Assembly: GCF_009708175.1 (NCBI RefSeq)
Contig: NZ_WMBB01000001.1
Coordinates: 124,001 to 188,000, forward strand
Length of the DNA stretch: 64,000 nucleotides
Direction: 5' to 3'
Source: Nocardia aurantiaca
Lineage (GTDB): Bacteria; Actinomycetota; Actinomycetes; Mycobacteriales; Mycobacteriaceae
Of the stretch, positions 34,040 through 41,921 are shown in pieces (position 1 is the first letter of the stretch; each line of letters opens with the position of its first letter). Position numbers and translations under genes: made by a program. The notes under the pieces are model-generated. The model had not been told where the DNA came from. It ran no database searches and saw only the letters and a program-made list of their open reading frames with translations.

Positions 34040-35677
34040 TCAGTACCGCGCTGCGAGGGCCTTCTTGTCGATCTTGCCGACCGCGGTGACCGGCAGCGCG
34101 TCGGCCTGCCGCAGCACATCGGGCAGCTTGTAGGTGGCCAGACCGCGTTCGGTCAGGAAGGTCTTGATGTCGGCCAGGGTCGGCGGGGCGCCCTCGGTCA
34201 CCAGAACCACGCACGCCTTCTCGCCGAGCGCCGGATCGGGCAGGCCGACGGCGGCCGCGTGCCGGACGCCCGGATAGGCGAGCAGGTGCTCCTCGAGCTC
34301 ATCGCAGGAGATGTTCTCGCCGCCGCGGTTGATCACGTCCTTGACGCGGCCGGACACGATCAGGTGGCCGCTGGGCAGGCGGCGTACCAGGTCGCCGCTG
34401 CGGTAGAAGCCGTCCGGGGTGAAGGCGCGCGAATTGTGTTCGGGGGCACGGTAGTAGCCGCGCAGGGTATAGGGGCCGCGAGTGAGCAGTTCGCCTTCCT
34501 CGCCGTCGGCGACGTCGCGGCCCTGCTCGTCCACCACCCGCACCTCGTCGGCGGGGGAGAGGGGACGGCCCTGCGTGGTGCAGACCAGCTCGGCGGAGTC
34601 CTCGGCGCGGGTGTAGTTGAGCAGGCCCTCCGCCATGCCGAACACCTGCTGCAATCGGACGCCCAGGGCGGGTGCGACATCGCGGGCGTTCACCTCGGCC
34701 AGTTTCGCGCCGCCGACCTGGAGCAGGCGCAGCGAGGACAGGTCGGCGTCCTCCCAATCGACTGCCGCGCACCACAGTTGGGCCAGCGGGGGCACCACTG
34801 CGGTGACGGTCACGCGGTGGCGTTCGATGGCGGCGAAGGCGCTCTCCGGGCTGGGGTCGGTCACGAAGGCGATGGCCCCGCCGGTGGCGACGGCGCCCAG
34901 CACCCCGGGGCAGGCCAGCGGGAAGTTGTGGGCGACCGGGAGGGTCGCGAGGTACACGTCCGCCGGGCCGAGCTCGCAGACCTCGGCGCTGGCCTTCGCG
35001 TTGTAGGCGTAGTCGTCGTGGGTGCGGGCGATGAGTTTGGGCAGGCCGGTGGTGCCACCGGAGACCAGCATGAGCGCGATCTCGGAGGCGTCGACCTCGG
35101 GGAGCGAATCGCCTTCGGCGGGAATCGAATTCAAATCGGTGAACGCGCCCGGGTCGCCGAGTATCAGGACGTGCCGGAGCGGCGGGACAGTCGCGCTGAC
35201 CTCGGCCGCGAGGCCGCGGTAGTCGAAGTCGCCGAGGCGATCGGCGGCGATGTAGGCGACCGCGCCGGAAAGCCTTGTCAGATGCTCGATCTCGGCGCGG
35301 CGATGGGCGGGGAGGGCCAGCACGGGAATGATCCCGGCGCGTAGCAGGCCGAACAGCACCGGCACGAATTCGCAGACATTGGGCAGCTGCACGACGACTC
35401 GATCGCCGGGCCGGATGCCCAGGCCCAGGAAGCCGTGCGCCATCCGGTCGGCCGCGTGATCGAGCGCCGCGTAGGAGGTCGCGGCGGCGCCGAGCAGCGC
35501 CGGCCGTTCGGGCCACTGCCGGGCCGCGTCGCGCAGGAGTTCGCCCAGCGGGCGGCCCGCCCAGTACCCGGCTCGCCGGTACCGCTCGGCCAGGTCGGCG
35601 GGGAACGGGACGAAGCCGTCGCGGTGGTCCGTGGCGGGCGATGCGGTCGATGTCTGCGCGGATGCGGTCGATGTCAC
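34040..35677 (-). CDS. Salicyl-AMP ligase (aryl-AMP ligase, MbtA/NbtT-like)
   Basis: Activates salicylate with ATP and loads it on the aryl carrier domain of the siderophore NRPS. 545 residues of the adenylate-forming fold: MLVSGGTTGLPKLIARTH (P-loop-like A3), FGMAEGLLNYTR (A5), YRSGDLVRRLPSGHLIVSGR (A7-A8) and VGKIDKKALA near the end with catalytic Lys. FGMAEG(L/P) is typical of aryl-acid ligases. GTG 35677 follows GAGG; the frame opens further to 35713 across the iron box. Divergent from the NRPS with shared iron boxes. Confidence 0.9.
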   Translation of the reverse strand: MTSTASAQTSTASPATDHRDGFVPFPADLAERYRRAGYWAGRPLGELLRDAARQWPERPALLGAAATSYAALDHAADRMAHGFLGLGIRPGDRVVVQLPNVCEFVPVLFGLLRAGIIPVLALPAHRRAEIEHLTRLSGAVAYIAADRLGDFDYRGLAAEVSATVPPLRHVLILGDPGAFTDLNSIPAEGDSLPEVDASEIALMLVSGGTTGLPKLIARTHDDYAYNAKASAEVCELGPADVYLATLPVAHNFPLACPGVLGAVATGGAIAFVTDPSPESAFAAIERHRVTVTAVVPPLAQLWCAAVDWEDADLSSLRLLQVGGAKLAEVNARDVAPALGVRLQQVFGMAEGLLNYTRAEDSAELVCTTQGRPLSPADEVRVVDEQGRDVADGEEGELLTRGPYTLRGYYRAPEHNSRAFTPDGFYRSGDLVRRLPSGHLIVSGRVKDVINRGGENISCDELEEHLLAYPGVRHAAAVGLPDPALGEKACVVLVTEGAPPTLADIKTFLTERGLATYKLPDVLRQADALPVTAVGKIDKKALAARY

Positions 35678-35691
35678 AACTCTGGCCTCTG

Positions 35692-35730
35692 GTTGGTAAG
35701 GATGACCTTGCATAGGTTAGGCAACCCTAT
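35692..35730. promoter_or_regulatory. Divergent IdeR-type iron boxes between ligase and NRPS
   Basis: ATAGGTTAGGCAACCCTAT (35712-35730) matches the iron-box consensus at about 15 of 19 positions. A weaker copy, GTTGGTAAGGATGACCTTG (35692-35710, about 12 of 19), abuts it. Both the ligase and the NRPS would be repressed from here when iron is sufficient. Confidence 0.82.
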
Positions 35731-35817
35731 ATCTATGCGCTACGCTCTGCCGAACGACACCCGAATCCGGATCGGCAGCGGCCATCACCCACCCCCGAAC
35801 AAGGAGCATCAGCGGAA

Positions 35818-38800
35818 ATGGAGTCACCCCAGGCGCCGGCGGCGACAATCGCCCGGGACGAGATCCGCACCGCGATCGCCGGTCACCTCAACCTCGACCC
35901 GGCCGCCATCGCCGACCACGACGACCTGATCAAGCTCGGCCTCGACTCCATCCGCACCATGAAGCTCGCGGGCTCCTGGCGCAAACGCGGCCTCCCCGTC
36001 AACTTCGCCCAGCTCGCCGCCGAACCCACCATCGCCGCCTGGCACCGCCTCCTCGGCGAGGCGGACCGGGGCGTTCGGGTGAATGCCGATGCCGGCGACT
36101 CGCCCGACCACGGGAAGTGCGACACGCACCCGCCCGCGGGCGCAACCCCGAAGGCCGTGAATCGAACAGCCGGCCAGGGTGATTCGCCTGCGGCGGCTGA
36201 CTCGCGCGGTGCGGCGGACCGCACGACCGACGCTGTCACCGGGTCGGCGGACATCACGACAGCGGTCGTCGGGGGCGTTGCGGCGGTGCACAGTCTGGTC
36301 GGCGGGGCAGCTGCACCGGGTGACGACGGGAGGCCCTTCCCGCTGGCGCCGATGCAGCACGCGTACTGGGTGGGGCGGGCCGAGGGGCAGGAACTCGGGG
36401 CCGTCGCGGCGCATCTGTATGTCGAATTCGACGGGGCAGGCGTGGATCCGGAACGGCTGGGAGCGGCGGTCGCGGGGCTGGTGCGGCGGCATCCGATGTT
36501 GCGGACGCGGTTCCTGCCGGACGGGAGGCAGCAGACGCTGGAGCGGCCGGGGCGGGAGGTCTGGAGTGTCACCGATCTTCGTACGGCGGACGCCGAGTCG
36601 GTGGCGCGGGCGCTGGCGGAGTTGCGGGAGCGGCGGACTCATCAGCTGATGGCGGTGGAGGAGGGGCAGGTCGTCGATATCGCGCTGACGCTGCTGCCGG
36701 AGGGGCGGACCCGGCTGCACCTGGATGTGGACATGCTCGCGGCCGACGCCATGAGCTACCGGATCCTGGTGGCGGACCTGGCGCGGCTGTATCACGGTGA
36801 GCAGCTGCCGCCGCAGGACTACACGTTCCGGCGGTACCTGGCCGAACACGCCGGTCCCGCACCGGAACACGCGGCCGACCGAGAGTGGTGGCGGCAGCGC
36901 CTCGCTGATCTGCCGGGCGCACCCGAGCTACCGCGTGCCTGCGAAACCACTGCGCCCCCGAGCCGGGGCGCGGCGTCCGGAGCCGGCCTGGGCATGGCCG
37001 GTGCGGCGGGCCCGGAACCGGGTGAGCGGGCGGCGCGGACCGTGCGATTGCATCGCCGGCTGTCGCCGCAGGCGAAGACGCGCATGTTCGCCGCGGCGCA
37101 CGCGCGGGGCATCACCCCGGCCATGGCGTTGGCCTCGGTGTTCGCCGAGACCATCGGCGGCTGGTCGGCACAGCGCCGCTTCCTGCTGAATCTGCCGCTG
37201 TTCCATCGGGAACCGGTGCATCCACAGGTGGACGGGGTGGTCGGCGACTTCACCTCCTCGGTGCTGCTCGAGGTCGATGTGACCGAGCCGGCGACAGTCA
37301 CCGATCGTGCTCGCGCGTTGCAGCGCGAATTGCATGCCGCCGGAGCCCATTCCGGCTACACCGGCCTCGAGGTGCTGCGCGATCTGGGCCGCCTGCGCGC
37401 CGAACCGGTGCTGGCCCCCATCGTCTACACCAGCGCCATCAACCTCGGCGAACTCTTCGCCGACCAGGTCACCGCGACCTTCGCCGACCAGGTCACCGCG
37501 ACCTTCGGCGACCCGGTCTGGATCATCTCGCAGGGACCGCAGGTCCTGCTCGACGCCCAGGTCACCGAGGTGCGCGGTGGTCTCCTGCTGAACTGGGACG
37601 TCCGCGCCGACGCCTTCCCGCCCGCCATGGTCGAAACCATGTTCACCCGCTACATCGACGCAGTCCTGCGGCTCGCCGGCGGCGACGAGTCCGTGCCGGG
37701 CACTACGCCGGTGGCGGCCGACGTCGTCGCGCCGGGCGCGGTCGAGCAGCCGGATCCGCTGTCGGTCGGCGACGCGGGCCGAGGGGGCGCGGTGACGGAC
37801 GGTCGGGGAGCCGAGCGCGTCGATCGCGGCGCGGGGTGGGACGCGGAGGCCGCGGTCCGAATCCCGGTGGAGCAGGCGGTCGTCCGGGCCCGGGTCAATG
37901 CCACCGACGGTCCGGCGAGCGGGCGTGTCCTGCACAGCGGGCTGTTCGCGTTCGCCGCCGCGAATCCCGCCGCGCCGGCGGTTATCTGGGAGTCCCGCGC
38001 CGACGCCGAAGAATTGGGCGTCACCACGCACGAAAAGCGACGCGCGGAGGTGGTTCGGTGGTCGGATTCCGGCTCCGGGACACGGGTGCTGACCTACGGC
38101 GAGCTGGCGGCGCAGGCGCTCGCGGTGGCGGGCGCACTGCGCGCGGCGGGCGTGCGGCCGGGAGACGCGGTCGCCGTCCAGTTGCCGAAGGGGCCGGAGC
38201 AGATCCTGGCAACCGCGGGTGTGCTGGCCGCCGGGGGCGTGTACGTGCCGATCGGGTTCGATCAGCCCGCGGCACGGCGCGACGAGATCGCGCGGACCAG
38301 CGCCGTCGTGGCGGCCGTGACGGCCGGGGCGGAGGTGCCCGGGGCCGCGACGCTCACGCTGGACGAGGCGCGGCGGTATCCGAAGCCTTTGGGGGAGGCG
38401 GTGATTCCCGATCCGGAGGCCATCGCCTACGTGCTGTTCACGTCCGGTTCGACGGGGAAGCCGAAAGGCGTGGAGGTACCGCATCGGGCGGCCATGAACA
38501 CCATCGACGACCTCAACGAGCGGTTCGGGATCGTCGCGGCGGATCGGGCACTGGCCCTGTCGGCGTTGGAGTTCGACCTGTCGGTGTACGACATCTTCGG
38601 CCTGCTGAGCGCCGGCGGTGCGGTGGTCGCGCTGGATGAGGGACAGCGCGGCGAACCGGGCCGATGGGTCGAGATGATCCGGCGGCACCGGGTTTCGGTG
38701 GTCAACTGCGTGCCCAGCCTGCTGGACATGCTGCTGGCGGCCGCGGACGGTAACCCGGTGAACAGTCTGCGCACGGTGATTCTGGGCGGCGACCGGGTGG

Positions 38801-39831
38801 ACGTGGCGCTGCCCGGACGGCTCGCCGCGGTGGCCCCGGACTGCCGGTTCGCCGGCCTGGGCGGGGCCACCGAGACCGCCATCCACTCCACCATCTGCGA
38901 GGTGGTGAATGCCGAAGTGCCGCAAGCCTGGTCGGCTGTGCCGTACGGCACCCCGCTGCGGAATGTGCGCTGCCGGGTGGTCGGCCCCTCGGGGCAGGAC
39001 TGCCCGGACTGGGTCACCGGTGAGCTGTGGATCGGCGGATCGGGCGTGGCCGCCGGCTACCGGGGCGATGCCGAGCGCACCGCCGAACGGTTCGTGACTC
39101 ATGAGGGCCTGCGCTGGTACCGCACCGGCGATCTCGCGCGGTACCTGCCCGACGGCTGCCTGGAGTTCCTGGGCCGCGCCGATCATCAGGTCAAGATCCG
39201 TGGTTACCGGATCGAACTCGGTGAGGTCGAGAGCGCGCTGCGGGCCCTGCCGGGCGTGCGCCATGCCGTCGCCGCGGTGCTCGGCGCGGCCGCCCCCAAG
39301 CTGGCGGCGGTCGTGGTGGCCGACGAGGGCGTCACCCTGGAGGTCGCCGCCCTGCTGGACGCCGCCGCGGACCTGTTGCCCGCCTATATGATTCCCGCCC
39401 ACATCGAACTGTCGGCCGAGCTGCCGTTCACCTCGAACGGCAAGCCGGATCGCAAGGCCATCGCGACCCTGCTCGCCGCGGGTGAGCGGGACGGCGAATT
39501 CGTCGCTCCCCGCACCGATGTCGAGCGGGCGGTGGCCGATATCGTCGCCACGGTCCTGGGCCGTGAGCGGGTCGGCGTGACCGACGACTTCTTCGCCCTC
39601 GGCGGCGATTCGGTGCTGGCCACCGCCGTGGTCGCCCGCGTGCGGGACTGGCTGGACTTCCCGGACATTGTGGTCGCCGACTTCTTCGCCGCGCGCACGG
39701 TCGCGGGCTTGACCAGGCGCTCGCTGGATCGCGAACAGCGCGCCGGTGCGGCCGGTCGCCTGGACGGGGTGGCCCGGCTCTACCTGGAGGTGGCCGCCAT
39801 GTCCGACGACGAGGTCCTCGCCGCGTCCTGA
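35818..39831 (+). CDS. Siderophore NRPS: aryl carrier - cyclization - adenylation - carrier (MbtB-like)
   Basis: 1337 residues. Order: aryl carrier domain with LGLDSIR (phosphopantetheine Ser44), low-complexity linker (~80-160), cyclization domain with DMLAAD (D305-x4-D310) that condenses and cyclises, adenylation domain with FTSGSTGKPKG (~874), EFDLSVYDIFG, YRTGDLARYLPDG and NGKPDRKA, then a carrier domain with LGGDSVL (Ser1265). No thioesterase follows. It should accept salicylate on the first carrier and form a hydroxyphenyl-oxazoline or thiazoline from Ser, Thr or Cys. The adenylation code cannot settle which. Contains a 24-bp in-frame tandem duplication. Confidence 0.92.
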   Translation: MESPQAPAATIARDEIRTAIAGHLNLDPAAIADHDDLIKLGLDSIRTMKLAGSWRKRGLPVNFAQLAAEPTIAAWHRLLGEADRGVRVNADAGDSPDHGKCDTHPPAGATPKAVNRTAGQGDSPAAADSRGAADRTTDAVTGSADITTAVVGGVAAVHSLVGGAAAPGDDGRPFPLAPMQHAYWVGRAEGQELGAVAAHLYVEFDGAGVDPERLGAAVAGLVRRHPMLRTRFLPDGRQQTLERPGREVWSVTDLRTADAESVARALAELRERRTHQLMAVEEGQVVDIALTLLPEGRTRLHLDVDMLAADAMSYRILVADLARLYHGEQLPPQDYTFRRYLAEHAGPAPEHAADREWWRQRLADLPGAPELPRACETTAPPSRGAASGAGLGMAGAAGPEPGERAARTVRLHRRLSPQAKTRMFAAAHARGITPAMALASVFAETIGGWSAQRRFLLNLPLFHREPVHPQVDGVVGDFTSSVLLEVDVTEPATVTDRARALQRELHAAGAHSGYTGLEVLRDLGRLRAEPVLAPIVYTSAINLGELFADQVTATFADQVTATFGDPVWIISQGPQVLLDAQVTEVRGGLLLNWDVRADAFPPAMVETMFTRYIDAVLRLAGGDESVPGTTPVAADVVAPGAVEQPDPLSVGDAGRGGAVTDGRGAERVDRGAGWDAEAAVRIPVEQAVVRARVNATDGPASGRVLHSGLFAFAAANPAAPAVIWESRADAEELGVTTHEKRRAEVVRWSDSGSGTRVLTYGELAAQALAVAGALRAAGVRPGDAVAVQLPKGPEQILATAGVLAAGGVYVPIGFDQPAARRDEIARTSAVVAAVTAGAEVPGAATLTLDEARRYPKPLGEAVIPDPEAIAYVLFTSGSTGKPKGVEVPHRAAMNTIDDLNERFGIVAADRALALSALEFDLSVYDIFGLLSAGGAVVALDEGQRGEPGRWVEMIRRHRVSVVNCVPSLLDMLLAAADGNPVNSLRTVILGGDRVDVALPGRLAAVAPDCRFAGLGGATETAIHSTICEVVNAEVPQAWSAVPYGTPLRNVRCRVVGPSGQDCPDWVTGELWIGGSGVAAGYRGDAERTAERFVTHEGLRWYRTGDLARYLPDGCLEFLGRADHQVKIRGYRIELGEVESALRALPGVRHAVAAVLGAAAPKLAAVVVADEGVTLEVAALLDAAADLLPAYMIPAHIELSAELPFTSNGKPDRKAIATLLAAGERDGEFVAPRTDVERAVADIVATVLGRERVGVTDDFFALGGDSVLATAVVARVRDWLDFPDIVVADFFAARTVAGLTRRSLDREQRAGAAGRLDGVARLYLEVAAMSDDEVLAAS
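37456..37503 (+). repeat. 24-bp perfect in-frame tandem duplication in the NRPS
   Basis: Bases 37456-37479 are repeated exactly at 37480-37503, duplicating FADQVTAT (residues 547-562) late in the cyclization domain, just before FGDPVW. Frame is preserved. Identity at every base suggests a recent event. Confidence 0.9.
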
Positions 39832-39837
39832 AAAGCA

Positions 39838-39873
39838 CGGTCCCCGTGTCCTTTTCGCAGGGCGCGGGGACCG
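39838..39873 (+). terminator. Hairpin after the NRPS
   Basis: CGGTCCCCG (39838-39846) and CGGGGACCG (39865-39873) form a 9-bp stem 6 bp after the NRPS stop, with an 18-nt loop. Confidence 0.55.
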
Positions 39874-39889
39874 ATGCGGCCGGGGCCTC

Positions 39890-39985
39890 TCAGGGCGTCG
39901 GCGGCAGGGTGCATCCGTCGCTGAGGATGCCGGGATCGGGCAGCAGCTGGTAGCAGACGGGTCGTCCGTATCGGTCGGCGGTCAT
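39890..39985 (-). CDS. Short ORF or remnant ending in a Cys/Pro-rich tail
   Basis: A 31-codon frame, MTADRYGRPVCYQLLPDP then GILSDGCTLPPTP. The YGRPVCYQLLPDP-C-LPP pattern looks like the C-terminus of a small exported protein. In-frame sequence upstream is open and Pro/Thr/Arg-rich but lacks a convincing start or signal peptide; a plausible secreted-type N-terminus lies in another frame. Either a very small gene or the end of a frameshifted one. The rest of 39874-40388 shows nothing else. Confidence 0.3.
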   Translation of the reverse strand: MTADRYGRPVCYQLLPDPGILSDGCTLPPTP

Positions 39986-40388
39986 TGTCATCGTCGGCTG
40001 GACCGGTGTCGTCCGCGGCGGCGTCCAGTTCGGCGGGGACTGTCTCCGCTGGATCTGCCCCCGAATCCGCCATTGCCGCTCGCGGTCGCGGTGGTCGCGG
40101 TTCGAGGCCGCCGGTGATGTGACTTCAGTCCGGCGCGGACAGGGCCATGACCCGCCCGGTGGCCAGGACGGACCGGCGGGAACCCTCTTTCCAGATCCGG
40201 AGCGGAACGCCCGGCAAACCCGTGAATATCGGCGCGTCCATGGTCGAGAAAGCCATCTCTTGCGCAGGTCGAAGGGGATGAAGGCGAGTTAGACACGCCG
40301 GGTGTCGGTGGACCCCCGGTGGGCATGGGCAAATCGCGGATCGGGGACCGGTTCGCGCCGACACCAGACGAGCGCGCCTCCGCCGCCC

Positions 40389-40394
40389 TAGACT
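40389..40394 (+). promoter_or_regulatory. -10 element of the leaderless SDR gene
   Basis: TAGACT followed by 7 bp and the GTG at 40402, with no ribosome site in between; same arrangement as at 5639. Confidence 0.55.
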
Positions 40395-40401
40395 CGACTC
40401 C

Positions 40402-41283
40402 GTGAGCGGCTGGGACATCTCCGACATCCCCGATCAAGCGGGCCGGACGGTCATCGTGACCGGCGCCAACAGCGGGCTGGGCGCGGTCACCGCGCGTGCG
40501 CTCGCGGGTGCTGGGGCGCAGGTGATCATGGCGTGCCGCAATGAGATCAAGGCGCGCGCCGTCGCCGACGAGATCGGCCCCAATGCGCAGGTGCGCCGGT
40601 TGGATCTGGCCGACCTGGCCTCGGTGCACGAGTTCGCCGACTCCGTCGACGGGGCCGACGTGCTGATCAACAATGCGGGCGTGATGGCGGTGCCGCTCAA
40701 GCGCACCGCCGAAGGCTTCGAAATGCAGATCGGCACAAACCATCTCGGCCACTTCGCGCTGACCGGACTACTGCTGGACAAGATCCGCGACCGGGTGGTC
40801 ACGCTCTCCAGCGGCATGCACGCCATCGGCCGCATCGACCTCGAGGACCTCAACTGGGAGCGGCGCTCCTATCAGCGCTGGGCCGCCTACGGGCAGTCCA
40901 AGCTGGCCAACCTCATGTTCGCGCGGGAGCTGCAGCGCCGCTTGACCGCCGCCGGTTCGAGCAAGGTGTCGGTGGCCGCCCATCCCGGCTACGCCGCCAC
41001 CGAACTGCAGGGGCACACCGAGTCCCTCTACGACACGCTCATGTCGATCGGCAACAAGCTGTTCGCGCAGAGCGCCGAAATGGGCGCGCTGCCAACGCTG
41101 TTCGCCGCCACCGCGGAGGTCGAGCCGGGCGGGTTCTACGGCCCGACCGGGCTGCGCGGCATGCGCGGCTACCCCGGGCCGAGCCCCTCCACCGCCGCCT
41201 CCAAGGACGAGGTGACGGCGCGGCGGCTGTGGGAGCTGTCCGAGCAGCTGACCAAGGTCAGCTATCCGTTCGTGCGCCGTTGA
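40402..41283 (+). CDS. SDR-family oxidoreductase (paralogue 2)
   Basis: 293-residue short-chain dehydrogenase with VTGANSGLGAVTA, NNAGVMAVP, Ser in VVTLSSGMH and Tyr/Lys in AAYGQSKLA. Strongly similar along its length to the protein at 33147-34016, including the N-terminal SGWDISDIPDQAGRTV block. GTG 40402 has TAGACT 7 bp upstream and no ribosome site, so its mRNA is probably leaderless and not driven by the iron boxes, unlike its paralogue. Substrate unknown. Confidence 0.85.
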   Translation: MSGWDISDIPDQAGRTVIVTGANSGLGAVTARALAGAGAQVIMACRNEIKARAVADEIGPNAQVRRLDLADLASVHEFADSVDGADVLINNAGVMAVPLKRTAEGFEMQIGTNHLGHFALTGLLLDKIRDRVVTLSSGMHAIGRIDLEDLNWERRSYQRWAAYGQSKLANLMFARELQRRLTAAGSSKVSVAAHPGYAATELQGHTESLYDTLMSIGNKLFAQSAEMGALPTLFAATAEVEPGGFYGPTGLRGMRGYPGPSPSTAASKDEVTARRLWELSEQLTKVSYPFVRR

Positions 41284-41305
41284 CCTCGACCCGGAGGGTG
41301 GGCAG

Positions 41306-41668
41306 ATGAACATTCCAGTCGACCGGCGGGATCAGTTCGACAAGATCCAGCAGGGACTGTTGCCCGGCGAGCAGATCCTCGCCGTATACGACGCCATCGG
41401 GGTGGGCACCGGATTCCTCGGGCTCACCGACCGGCGGGTCGTCATCCAGGACAACTCGTTCGTCGGCAAGAAGATCGCTATCACGAGCATCCCGTACGGG
41501 CGGATCTCGAGCGTGAGCATCCTGACCAACAAGTCCTTCGCGGGACAGTTCTTCTCCTCCGGGCACATCGCCATCAGCACCGGGCACCACACCTACGAGG
41601 TGGAGTTCCGCGGCGACGAGAAGACCCGCCACGTACACGATGTGATCCTGCACTACATCCTGCGCTGA
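41306..41668 (+). CDS. Bacterial PH-domain protein
   Basis: 120 residues that read as one bacterial pleckstrin-homology fold: LLPGEQILAVYDA, GFLGLTDRRVVIQDN, ISSVSILTNKSFAGQ and a C-terminal helix HVHDVILHYILR. No membrane segment. The ligand and role of such stand-alone domains are generally unknown. ATG 41306 follows GGAGGG and lies 22 bp after the SDR stop, so the two are probably co-transcribed. Confidence 0.75.
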   Translation: MNIPVDRRDQFDKIQQGLLPGEQILAVYDAIGVGTGFLGLTDRRVVIQDNSFVGKKIAITSIPYGRISSVSILTNKSFAGQFFSSGHIAISTGHHTYEVEFRGDEKTRHVHDVILHYILR

Positions 41669-41745
41669 CCGGGGCCATCCCAGCTAGTGGGAAGCCCGTC
41701 CCATCGATCGTGTCCTACGCCACAGGCACGACGCGGGATCTCTGG

Positions 41746-41751
41746 TACAGT
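41746..41751 (+). promoter_or_regulatory. -10 element of the aroG leader
   Basis: TACAGT followed by 7 bp and the ATG of the leader ORF at 41759; a leaderless leader peptide. Confidence 0.55.
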
Positions 41752-41758
41752 TCGTGGC

Positions 41759-41827
41759 ATGCAGCGTGCGTATTTCTGGTTTAGCCAGCCGGCCCCGGGT
41801 GGGTCGCGCGGCGTGAACCTGCGCTGA
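41759..41827 (+). CDS. Aromatic-amino-acid leader peptide of the DAHP synthase gene
   Basis: A 22-codon ORF: MQRA, then consecutive YFWF, then SQPAPGG, SRGVNLR and TGA. Tyr, Phe, Trp and Phe codons in a row, 94 bp upstream of the first enzyme of aromatic synthesis, are what an attenuator for all three end products would look like. It starts 7 bp after TACAGT without a ribosome site. Two alternative hairpins follow. Short ORFs with regulatory amino-acid runs are an established attenuation device in actinobacteria; this instance is inferred. Confidence 0.75.
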   Translation: MQRAYFWFSQPAPGGSRGVNLR

Positions 41828-41836
41828 TATCCTCCA

Positions 41837-41920
41837 CCCCGAGCCGGACGAAAACAGACCGGCTCTAAGGGGTTTCGAACGAAGATCTCCGTGGGTCGGC
41901 CTGGGACAAGGAAACCCACG
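41837..41920 (+). promoter_or_regulatory. Attenuator region of aroG: two hairpins
   Basis: GAGCCGG (41841-41847) pairs with CCGGCTC (41859-41865), extended by CCCC/GGGG (41837-41840/41869-41872) and followed by TTTC. AGCCGG inside the leader ORF (41787-41792) could pair with the same CCGGCT arm, giving a mutually exclusive fold. CGTGGGT (41890-41896) pairs with ACCCACG (41914-41920) around the AAGGAA ribosome site of aroG. Confidence 0.6.
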
Positions 41921-41921
41921 C

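Noticed and set aside
34019..35344. 441-codon plus-strand frame opposite the salicyl-AMP ligase
   Set aside because: Composition is that of a GC-rich shadow (Gly/Arg/Ala/Gln-rich) and the minus-strand frame has full adenylating-enzyme motifs.
36928..39402. 824-codon minus-strand frame opposite the NRPS
   Set aside because: Antisense shadow; the plus strand holds intact carrier, cyclization and adenylation motifs.
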